A DNA stretch of 64,000 bases from UBA1227 sp045642705 (GTDB lineage Bacteria > Bacillota > Clostridia > Oscillospirales > Acutalibacteraceae): contig JAZUJK010000009.1 in NCBI GenBank assembly GCA_045642705.1, positions 1-64,000 on the forward strand. The letters run 5' to 3'. Positions 27,171-34,581 of the stretch are shown here, one piece after another; position 1 is the first letter of the stretch; each line of letters starts with the position of its first letter. Below the pieces are notes generated by a model. It was not told where the DNA came from. It saw only the letters and a list, made by a program, of their open reading frames with translations, and searched no databases. The translations under genes and the position numbers were made by a program.

Positions 27171-27905
27171 ATGAGCAAGAAAGATATTACACTCGTTTTT
27201 GACGAAGAGAAGTGTGTCGGATGTGGTATGTGTGCAAAAGACTGTCCTGCAGGTTGCTTTGATATCTCTGATGGAAAAGCACATCTAAAGAATGGTTTCT
27301 GCCTCTACTGTGGACATTGTGAAGCAGTTTGTAGTCAACATGCATTACACTTTGAGGGATATGATGATGAATTACTTGAATTCACAGAAACACCTAGGGT
27401 AGATCCAGATTCCCTACTTGATGCACTAAAAGCACGCAGAAGCGTACGTCATTTTGATAAAAAGCCTGTTGAGAAAGAAAAGATTGAAAAGATTATTGAA
27501 GCAGGACGTATTACTCCAACAGCTGTGAACAGGCAAGGTACCAGTTTCGTAGTTCTAAACGAGGAAATTGATAAATACGAAAAAATCGCTTTAAAGACAT
27601 TCCCAGGCAATCATAAACCAGGCTTTTTCTTTAAGGGTGCACCACTTGCAATTGTTATCATATCTAGTGATACAGTAAGTGCATCTCTCGCCGCTTCTAA
27701 TATGGCACTCATGTCAGAGGCACTTGGTCTCGGCGTATTTTATAGCGGTTACTATACTATGGCAACTAAGCTCAGCAAGAAGTTGCGTAAGACATTTGGT
27801 CTTAACAAGAAAAATAAAGTTGTAACAACGCTTGTAATTGGATATCCTGGTGTAAAATATTACAGGAGTGCCCATAGGAATGCGGCAAATATTAAATGGT
27901 TTTAA
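27171..27905 (+). CDS. Ferredoxin-nitroreductase fusion protein
   Basis: A 244-residue protein. Residues 1-65 are a two-cluster ferredoxin domain (CVGCGMCAKDCPA, CLYCGHCEAVC); residues 80-244 are a nitroreductase-type flavin domain (RRSVRHFDKKPV, AGRITPTAVNRQG, and a C-terminal IGYPGVKYYRS). Electrons from ferredoxin would pass to FMN and reduce nitro, quinone or other substrates. Such fusions are frequent in strict anaerobes. An AAGGA site precedes the ATG, and the gene ends at a terminator. Confidence 0.9.
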   Translation: MSKKDITLVFDEEKCVGCGMCAKDCPAGCFDISDGKAHLKNGFCLYCGHCEAVCSQHALHFEGYDDELLEFTETPRVDPDSLLDALKARRSVRHFDKKPVEKEKIEKIIEAGRITPTAVNRQGTSFVVLNEEIDKYEKIALKTFPGNHKPGFFFKGAPLAIVIISSDTVSASLAASNMALMSEALGLGVFYSGYYTMATKLSKKLRKTFGLNKKNKVVTTLVIGYPGVKYYRSAHRNAANIKWF

Positions 27906-27907
27906 AA

Positions 27908-27932
27908 AAAGGGCTCACGTGGTGAGCCCTTT
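27908..27932. terminator. Bidirectional terminator
   Basis: AAAGGGCTCAC, GTG, GTGAGCCCTTT between the convergent nitroreductase (plus) and J-domain-like gene (minus), with T-rich sequence on both exits. Confidence 0.88.
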
Positions 27933-27934
27933 CT

Positions 27935-28705
27935 TTATGAATTCATTTCCAATTTAATGTCTACTCCCTGTCCAATTAGAGTCATAAGAGTGTTTTTGAG
28001 GTCATTGTTATATTTCGTATATTCTTCTATTTCCCTGTTGAGGGATGCTTTCCTCTCAGCACATGCTTCTTCATCGTTTAGTAGGAATTTGTATTGATAT
28101 GGATTGGTATTGAGGATGTTGTCAATTTCCTTCTTGAGTTGCTCAGCCTTGAATTCCATATCCTCTATTACGATATTTTCTACTTCAATTTCTCGTTTTT
28201 TTAATTCCTTATTAACTTGTATTTCTAGGGCAGATATCCCTACAATACTGTTATTGTTATATGCATCCTTTACTTTCACCCAGAGATCTAAGAATACTTC
28301 TGCATCATCTGTATTGATATATAAATTAGAATTGATATCTGGATGTATCTTTCTTGCAATCTTTCTATAAATGGCTTTTACTTTTTCTGCATCATGCTCA
28401 CTGACATATTCTATTTCTTTGGCTGCTTCACAATCTGCTTTAATAACTTTTAATTGTTCATGATATCCCTTCATCTCTTCATCTAAATATGAATTGAGTT
28501 GATTATAATCTATACGAGTGCCACGATTCTTGAAGGTCTGACAGAATGATATTGCTTTCTTGTTGGTGATACAATCAAGTTTAACTTCAAATAGTTTGGT
28601 TATCAAATCACCATACTCATGGATGTATCTCTGTAGTATCTGATTTGCTTCTCTGCTGTAATATGCACAGTCTACAACTAGATTCTCATATTCTTCATAC
28701 TTCAT
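27935..28705 (-). CDS. Coiled-coil protein with an internal J-domain-like segment
   Basis: A 256-residue, strongly charged, mainly helical protein of no family I can name. Residues 108-157 read VKAIYRKIARKIHPDINSNL then VFLDLWVKVKDAYNN. This has the layout of helices II and III of a DnaJ domain with an intact HPD tripeptide at 121-123. Typical J domains sit at the N-terminus; here it is flanked by coiled coils on both sides. A role in recruiting DnaK to a client is suggested by the HPD motif only. No signal peptide; GGGGGAAAAG site; single gene between terminators. Confidence 0.65.
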   Translation of the reverse strand: MKYEEYENLVVDCAYYSREANQILQRYIHEYGDLITKLFEVKLDCITNKKAISFCQTFKNRGTRIDYNQLNSYLDEEMKGYHEQLKVIKADCEAAKEIEYVSEHDAEKVKAIYRKIARKIHPDINSNLYINTDDAEVFLDLWVKVKDAYNNNSIVGISALEIQVNKELKKREIEVENIVIEDMEFKAEQLKKEIDNILNTNPYQYKFLLNDEEACAERKASLNREIEEYTKYNNDLKNTLMTLIGQGVDIKLEMNS

Positions 28706-28784
28706 TCATACTTTTCCCCCATTTTATAGTCCCTTTTGAGACGATTATATTGTGGGGTGTGTCCCATTAATGGAACATAAGAAA

Positions 28785-28806
28785 AGAGACCGCTTTTGCG
28801 GTCTCT
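28785..28806 (-). terminator. Terminator after the lipase gene
   Basis: AGAGACCGC, four-base loop, GCGGTCTCT; the minus strand continues TTTTCTTATG. Confidence 0.75.
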
Positions 28807-28836
28807 TGTTTGTTTTGCTTTGTTGTTTTTTATTTA

Positions 28837-30030
28837 TTATAGGTCGATAGATGGGAGATTGTCTACGCGACGAAGGATGTCATAGAAGAACATTGTGTAG
28901 TCTTCACGTGACTCACCTGTGCCGCAGTAAGACATGTGATCTTTCTCCTCGGTTGGCATTTCATACCATACACCTGGTTTGAGATCTTTCTCACCGTGCC
29001 ATGGTTCCCAGTTCTCACGCTTTGGAGCCTGCTCTGTTCTTGTGTTTACAAGACCATCGTTCTCACGCCATGAGAGGTCGATTTCAGCATGATTTTCATC
29101 TGCTGGGTTACCCTGATACTTACCAACGATTACTGATGTTGGCTTGAGAAGAGGAATCATTCTCTTCATTGGAACATAATTGCCTTCCTCATTCTGTACT
29201 GTTGTAGATGCAGAATATGCGAAGTAATAGATGTTCTCAAATGCTTTCCAATCTGCTGAACGATTGCGGAACTCATGAACATAGAGGTCCTTTAGGCAGC
29301 AGTCGTCTGAGTAATAATAACGCTTTGCATTCTTGAAATCGAGACGGAACTTAGACCACTTTCTCTCCTCTGGCTTACAACCGAGGTCCCACTGCTCCAT
29401 CTGAGGATCATAGAGGGCTGCGGCTGGAATGCTATTGAGGCCGCCGAGGAATGCAACGAGTGCCTGTGCAATGTATGGAGCAGGCTTTTCAATTGCATAG
29501 AGGAATGAGATGCCATCATTTGCGGATGCGAGAGTTGTGCATGAGTGAATCCAGTTCTCGTGACCACCCTTGAAGAACTCTGAAAGTTCCTCTGCTGGTG
29601 TGCCATCGATCTCTTCCTGGCTACCACGTACAACCATATTTACGAAGAAACGTACTGTTGGGCCACCGAATGAGTGTCCAATTACGTTAATCTTCTTGAT
29701 CTTGCCTTCTTCATCTAGCTCGCCCCAATCTGGGATGAAGCCAGGATATGTACGGCCATATCTTGCATGACCATATTTCTCTGAGTGAACCTTACCATAG
29801 TCTACTGTGCCACCAACAATCTGAGCCCATGCTTCACAAGCACGGTCCCACATTGATGTGAAACCTGACATTGATGGTGTGTAAAAATCTGTACCGAGGC
29901 TCTTATAGAGCTTCTTGATGTCTGTTGAAATGAAACCAAAATATGGGCATACCTTGTTGAGTAATTCATATTCGCCGAAACCAGCGAAGCCATGGAATGT
30001 GACAAAAGGATAATTATTAATTCTGTCCAT
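28837..30030 (-). CDS. Family I.5-type lipase, no signal peptide
   Basis: A 397-residue protein related to the thermostable Geobacillus and staphylococcal lipases: WDRACEAWAQIVGGTVDYG and GHARYGRTYPG are hallmark blocks. The catalytic triad is visible as Ser120 (GHSFGG), Asp325 (ENDGLVNT) and His365 (DHMSYCG). Of the four zinc ligands of the Geobacillus enzyme, Asp62, His82 and His88 are kept and the fourth (Asp238 there) is Glu212. There is no N-terminal signal peptide, whereas characterised relatives are secreted; a cytoplasmic or non-classically exported esterase is implied. The promoter and ribosome site are overlapped by a 12-base-pair inverted repeat (see findings). Confidence 0.9.
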   Translation of the reverse strand: MDRINNYPFVTFHGFAGFGEYELLNKVCPYFGFISTDIKKLYKSLGTDFYTPSMSGFTSMWDRACEAWAQIVGGTVDYGKVHSEKYGHARYGRTYPGFIPDWGELDEEGKIKKINVIGHSFGGPTVRFFVNMVVRGSQEEIDGTPAEELSEFFKGGHENWIHSCTTLASANDGISFLYAIEKPAPYIAQALVAFLGGLNSIPAAALYDPQMEQWDLGCKPEERKWSKFRLDFKNAKRYYYSDDCCLKDLYVHEFRNRSADWKAFENIYYFAYSASTTVQNEEGNYVPMKRMIPLLKPTSVIVGKYQGNPADENHAEIDLSWRENDGLVNTRTEQAPKRENWEPWHGEKDLKPGVWYEMPTEEKDHMSYCGTGESREDYTMFFYDILRRVDNLPSIDL

Positions 30031-30035
30031 AAAAG

Positions 30036-30071
30036 AATCTCCTTCGTTTAAATTTTTAGACGAAGGAGATT
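30036..30071 (-). promoter_or_regulatory. Perfect 12-base-pair inverted repeat spanning -10 and SD of the lipase gene
   Basis: AATCTCCTTCGT (30036-30047) and ACGAAGGAGATT (30060-30071) with a 12-base spacer. On the minus strand the downstream arm contains the ribosome site GAAGGAG, five bases before ATG after ATT; the upstream arm overlaps the TATAAT box. It could act as a DNA operator or, in a longer transcript, as an SD-sequestering RNA hairpin. Confidence 0.7.
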
Positions 30072-30097
30072 ATATCATTTAGTATGGGTTTTATCAA
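30069..30097 (-). promoter_or_regulatory. Promoter for the lipase gene
   Basis: Minus strand: TTGATA (30097-30092), 17 bases ending in TGA, TATAAT (30074-30069), an extended -10. The -35 box is just after the stop of the glycosyltransferase gene. Confidence 0.65.
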
Positions 30098-30104
30098 GTT
30101 TTGT

Positions 30105-32744
30105 TTATTTTATCTCTTCATAGAGACGATCTCTATTGTTGTCATCATAGCTGAGGAAGAAACCATCCATGCGCTCTTTATATGGTGAGGCTGGCTGGAA
30201 GTCGCTATTGATATACTGCTCGAGATTACGGAAGAGATCATCAGCTGTCTCGGAGAGTGGTCCAAAGCCTTGCTCTAGTGGCAGGTCAAGCTCGCGATAT
30301 CCGTGGGATACGCCCGCTCTGAACTGCTCATAGTCTGGCACAAAGTAGAGAATTGGACAACTAATATATACAGCATCAAATACCATTGATGAGTAGTCAG
30401 TTATCATTAGCTTGTACTCATCCATATTGGTCCTATCCTCTATTATGCGGATACGGTCACTCGCTGTTGTAAAGAGATGGTTATAACAAGCAAAGTTTGG
30501 ATGATTCTTGAAATCAAGATAGAGATCATTGTCCTCAAGTATCTTGGCAAGTCTCGGATCATTTAAGAACTCATTGGTTGCCTTATAAAAATCTGATTCC
30601 TGGAATACATCATCCTTGGTCTCACGCTTACCGTCTATTAGAGCACCAACTAGGTTCTGTCTCCATGATGGGCCAAAGAGTATCTTGTTCTCTGGTTCCC
30701 GCTCACGCTTGATGAAATCATATCGTGGCATACCACTCTTGATAAGTTCCTTTTCTGTATAGCCATACTTGCTACTTGTGAAGTTATCAAGCTCAAAGTG
30801 GGACGATACGACTACACGGTCCACTTGGCATCTGTTATGGGCATACATAGTGCGGAGCGAGGCGTGGAGTATGCCGTGCTGGAGATATACGATCTCCATG
30901 TTAATGAGGTCGTAGTACCAGCGCATCGTAGCCGCGCCGAACGGACAGATGTTACCAAGGTTGGAGTAACCAGTGATTATCTTGTTGCAATTTAGGAAGA
31001 GTCCTTTATGTTGCTTGGACTCTGCAATGACTATCTTGTCCCTTGGAACATCTGGGAATAGTTCACCCAGCCTGTCCTGATTTTCCTTGTGGAGGATGTA
31101 ATATCTATCCACACCATCATCTATTGTGACATCATGCATGAACTGCATATATGCATTGTCGAAAACATTCTCAACATCTGCATAGAGCCATACTGGATTC
31201 TTTTGTCTATATAGTTTCTTGCCCCAGCGGTTGAGGAGAACTTTTATATTGGTACGAACAAGGAAGTATGCACAGTCCCAGATGAATTTCGCAAGCTGAG
31301 TATATATTCCATATGGGCTATTCTTCTTGAATGTCTTATACTTGCCTGTTCTCTTGACGAACTTGAAGCAGAGGTCCCTATAATATACAGCATTTACAAC
31401 CTTGCGTGCATTGAAGATTGCATTGGTAATAAACTCATACTTCGCATTATATGTCTTGCCAAAACATTCTATCTCTATATAGAACTCCTTGACTGTTGTT
31501 ATGTCGAGGGTTAGGCGTGCAACGAAACGTGGTGCATTAATACCGGTTCCTGTGATAAATTCAAATTCCTCTTCGGATACAGGGAGTTCCTCTCTCTTGC
31601 CATCCTTGACAATATAGAATCTAGGGCGCTCATCTGTGAAGAATAATGCGACCTGAGACATTGCAAAGTCCGCATAGAGGACTGTATCTATCAGCTTCAT
31701 TCTCTGAACTGTAATTGTGAAATTATCTGTCTCATGGATAATTTCATCATCAAGTGTCAGAATAATCTTGTTTTCGGTATTTAATTTTACTCCCCTGCTT
31801 CTATCCATAAGTCTAATTAGGAAGAACTTCATCTGGTAGTTCATCATTGGGAAGTTTAAGATTACTTTCGGATCAACTTTATTGAGGAGTTTTAAGACTC
31901 TATCTAGGGCATTTTTGTATCCTGCCTCGTCATAGTGATATGGCATCAAAATGTCCCTATTCATCTTCCACTTGATATCGTTGATAAAGAGGGCCTGGAT
32001 ATAGTGAGGCACCTCATCAAAGCGCTCAAATAGCGCCTCCCACATTGCCATTGTTGGCTCGAATACATAATAGGCATGTGCCTTGCTATTTGTAGCGCTG
32101 CCCAGGTGCTGAGTGTACCTGTATTCAGGCCCGGAAACGAAACCAATTGTTCGTTTCTCTAGCGCTACTTCCATATCGTAGCGCTGGTCCTCATGCATCT
32201 TGAGTGATGTATCAAAGAGGACATTGTCCTCGCCCTTGTTCTTGACACAGATATTTACAGTTGTCTGGATGATAAACCAGTTATCCTGTTCCTCATAGTC
32301 ATATATCTTGGTCTTGTTGAAATACTTATATCTGTAATGTGCCTCTTTCGCAACGCCATTCTGATAAGGGACAATCTTGAATGTTACGATATCTGTTTCA
32401 TCATAATGTTTCTCAAAGAACTTATATACCTTGCCCATTGTATCCGGTGTATAGATATCATCGGAATCAAGGAACATGATATATTTTCCCTGTGCGTGCT
32501 CTATGCCATAGTTGCGCGCATTGGAAACACCGTTCTCATTGATTGAGAAGTATTTTACATTTTCATATTTTTCCTGGTACTTCAGACATACTGCTTCACT
32601 GTTATCAACAGAACCATTGTTGATAAGAAGAACCTCGATTTGACTAAAATCGAACTTCTGATTGATTAGTGATTCAATTGATAGATGCAGATATTCTTCT
32701 GAATTATATATCGGAATAATAACTGAAAACTTATATGGAAACAT
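30105..32744 (-). CDS. GT2 glycosyltransferase fused to TagF-like CDP-glycerol glycerophosphotransferase
   Basis: About 879 residues from the ATG at 32744; an upstream in-frame TTG at 32771 is less likely. Residues 1-250 are a GT-A glycosyltransferase (SVIIPIYNSEEYL, and LDSDD as the metal-binding DxD). A middle region of about 200 residues has beta-rich character. The last 400 residues are a CDP-glycerol:polyol glycerophosphotransferase domain (YLQHG, KSGMPRYDF, ITDYSSMVFD). It would build teichoic-acid-like or capsule polymers at the cytoplasmic face. A GGGGGC stretch precedes the start. Confidence 0.9.
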   Translation of the reverse strand: MFPYKFSVIIPIYNSEEYLHLSIESLINQKFDFSQIEVLLINNGSVDNSEAVCLKYQEKYENVKYFSINENGVSNARNYGIEHAQGKYIMFLDSDDIYTPDTMGKVYKFFEKHYDETDIVTFKIVPYQNGVAKEAHYRYKYFNKTKIYDYEEQDNWFIIQTTVNICVKNKGEDNVLFDTSLKMHEDQRYDMEVALEKRTIGFVSGPEYRYTQHLGSATNSKAHAYYVFEPTMAMWEALFERFDEVPHYIQALFINDIKWKMNRDILMPYHYDEAGYKNALDRVLKLLNKVDPKVILNFPMMNYQMKFFLIRLMDRSRGVKLNTENKIILTLDDEIIHETDNFTITVQRMKLIDTVLYADFAMSQVALFFTDERPRFYIVKDGKREELPVSEEEFEFITGTGINAPRFVARLTLDITTVKEFYIEIECFGKTYNAKYEFITNAIFNARKVVNAVYYRDLCFKFVKRTGKYKTFKKNSPYGIYTQLAKFIWDCAYFLVRTNIKVLLNRWGKKLYRQKNPVWLYADVENVFDNAYMQFMHDVTIDDGVDRYYILHKENQDRLGELFPDVPRDKIVIAESKQHKGLFLNCNKIITGYSNLGNICPFGAATMRWYYDLINMEIVYLQHGILHASLRTMYAHNRCQVDRVVVSSHFELDNFTSSKYGYTEKELIKSGMPRYDFIKREREPENKILFGPSWRQNLVGALIDGKRETKDDVFQESDFYKATNEFLNDPRLAKILEDNDLYLDFKNHPNFACYNHLFTTASDRIRIIEDRTNMDEYKLMITDYSSMVFDAVYISCPILYFVPDYEQFRAGVSHGYRELDLPLEQGFGPLSETADDLFRNLEQYINSDFQPASPYKERMDGFFLSYDDNNRDRLYEEIK

Positions 32745-32774
32745 CTCTTGCCCCCGCTCAAAAATATTCAAGTA

Positions 32775-32780
32775 ATTATA
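32775..32780 (-). promoter_or_regulatory. Extended -10 for the GT2-TagF gene
   Basis: TGATATAAT on the minus strand, about 30 bases before the start codon; no convincing -35, as is usual for extended -10 promoters. Confidence 0.45.
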
Positions 32781-32798
32781 TCATATATACCCTTTAAA

Positions 32799-32807
32799 TG
32801 CTATAAT
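32799..32807 (+). promoter_or_regulatory. Extended -10 for the acyltransferase gene
   Basis: TGCTATAAT on the plus strand, 25 bases before the start codon at 32832, back to back with the minus-strand extended -10 of the GT2-TagF gene. Confidence 0.5.
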
Positions 32808-32831
32808 AAAGAAAACGTTGGAGGTATTGCG

Positions 32832-33887
32832 ATGGTATTTGTTTTAGTATTATTACTTATTTTCATCCTGTGGAAATTCAAATTCTTTGGCAAAGATTTC
32901 AATAGCGCTTATCTCGATAAAGGACAGACAGATGCACTAAATGGTATTTTCATTTTTATCGTGCTGATATCCCATATGCGTGGCTATCTACCAGCTATAA
33001 CTGGTGACTGGGCTGTTGCGCAGTTCTGTAACACACTGGGACAGATGATGGTAACATCATTTATGTTTATCTCAGGTTACGGCTGTACAGTATCTTATCT
33101 AAAGAAGGGCTCACCTTATATTAATGCAATGCCACGAAACCGCATTTTACCAGTTCTCCTGAACTTTGATATTGCAGTTCTTATCTACTGGCTACTTATG
33201 CATTTCGTATTTAAGAAGACATTCAGCGCAGGCATTATAATTGCTTCCCTCTTTGGTTGGGAGTCAATCGGAAATAGTAACTGGTATATCTTTGCAATAC
33301 TATGCCTATATATCATCTTCTATATCTCATTCAAATTCTTTGGCAAGAGCAAGTTTGGAATATTCCTGTCCCTCGTTTTCCTGACACTCGTATTTATCAA
33401 GGTTGTCGAGTGCTTCAAGGGAAGTGCACACTGGTTCTATGACACAGCATTCTGCTTCACCTTTGGCGTATTCTATGCTTATTACAAGGACAAGATCTGG
33501 GAGATTGTCACAGCATCTAACATCCGTTATCTCTCACTTCTTGCATTCTTCCTCGCAGCTTTCATCTATATGAATATCACAGGATTTGGCTACTCAGCAC
33601 TCTACTTCAATATGTACGCAGTATGCTTCGTATGCCTCATGATTCTCGTTATGATGAAAGTTAGAATTGGCAATAAAATATTGGCATTCTTTGGCTCTCA
33701 TGTTTTTGAGATCTATATCTACCAAAGAATACCAATGATTCTACTTTCTAAATTTACTGGTCTCACCCAAGAGACAAAATACTATTACATCTTCTTCGCA
33801 ATAGTTCTAGTATCCACTTGCCTTATCGCTTATGTTATGAAGCTGTTCTATGGCAAGGTTGATGGATTACTGAAGTCTAAAAGGTAA
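32832..33887 (+). CDS. Acyltransferase family (acyltransferase 3-like) membrane protein
   Basis: 351 residues with about ten membrane helices. The start at 32832 (MVFVLV) follows GGAGG; upstream in-frame codons have none. DALNGIFIFIVLISHMRGYLP carries the conserved His of the acyltransferase 3 family near residue 47 and FISGYGCTVSYLKKG is the second conserved block. Members O-acetylate or acylate surface polysaccharides, peptidoglycan or teichoic acids. Divergent from the GT2-TagF gene, it probably decorates the same polymer. Its 3' end overlaps the 3' end of cbiO by 21 bases. Confidence 0.8.
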   Translation: MVFVLVLLLIFILWKFKFFGKDFNSAYLDKGQTDALNGIFIFIVLISHMRGYLPAITGDWAVAQFCNTLGQMMVTSFMFISGYGCTVSYLKKGSPYINAMPRNRILPVLLNFDIAVLIYWLLMHFVFKKTFSAGIIIASLFGWESIGNSNWYIFAILCLYIIFYISFKFFGKSKFGIFLSLVFLTLVFIKVVECFKGSAHWFYDTAFCFTFGVFYAYYKDKIWEIVTASNIRYLSLLAFFLAAFIYMNITGFGYSALYFNMYAVCFVCLMILVMMKVRIGNKILAFFGSHVFEIYIYQRIPMILLSKFTGLTQETKYYYIFFAIVLVSTCLIAYVMKLFYGKVDGLLKSKR

Positions 33888-34580
33888 TTCCATATGATTG
33901 GCCTCGAGGAGTTCTTTATCTTTTAATATCTCCTCTGCTGGCGCGTCCTTGATTATCTTGCCGTCGTGCATGAGAATTACTCTCGTGCATGTATCGAGAA
34001 TCATATCAAGGTCATGGGATGCAATTATCTTGGTTGCACCGAGCTTGTTGATTGCATTGATTACATTTCTTCTATTCTGAGGATCAAGTGCAATTGATGG
34101 CTCATCCATTAGAATAATTTTAGGTCTCATAGTAAGGATGGTGGCGATAGCTGCCATCCTTTTTTCTCCGCCTGAAATCTTGTGATTATATTTATTCTTG
34201 AGATATGTGAGACCCAGTTCCTCGAGTACTTCATCAACGCGGTGCTCGGCCTCCTCTCTTGTATGACCATAGTTGAGAGGTCCAAACATCATATCATCAA
34301 ATACTGTTGGCATAAACATCTGGTTGTCTGAGTCCTGGAAGACAAAACCAAGCTTTCTGCGGACCTCTGGAATGGTCTCCTTGGTAAGTGTTAAGTCTTC
34401 AACCTTTACAGTACCCTCATGTGGGAGGAGTCCGAGCAAAACTTTCATGAGCGTTGACTTGCCCGCTCCATTGCAACCGATAAGGCCAACGGATTCTCCA
34501 TCCTCTACCTTGAAGCTTATATCCTGTAGCACCGGTGTGCCTTTTTCATATGAGAAATTTACATTACTTAGTTCTAACAT
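33867..34580 (-). CDS. cbiO: Energy-coupling-factor ABC transporter ATP-binding protein (CbiO-like)
   Basis: 237 residues from the ATG at 34580, one base after the stop of the preceding fusion gene; the upstream alternative start overlaps that gene. Walker A GCNGAGKST, signature SGGEKRMA, and Walker B IILMDEPS are intact. It drives metal uptake with the CbiM-CbiQ fusion. The last 21 bases overlap the convergent acyltransferase gene. Confidence 0.92.
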   Translation of the reverse strand: MLELSNVNFSYEKGTPVLQDISFKVEDGESVGLIGCNGAGKSTLMKVLLGLLPHEGTVKVEDLTLTKETIPEVRRKLGFVFQDSDNQMFMPTVFDDMMFGPLNYGHTREEAEHRVDEVLEELGLTYLKNKYNHKISGGEKRMAAIATILTMRPKIILMDEPSIALDPQNRRNVINAINKLGATKIIASHDLDMILDTCTRVILMHDGKIIKDAPAEEILKDKELLEANHMELPFRLQ

Positions 34581-34581
34581 A

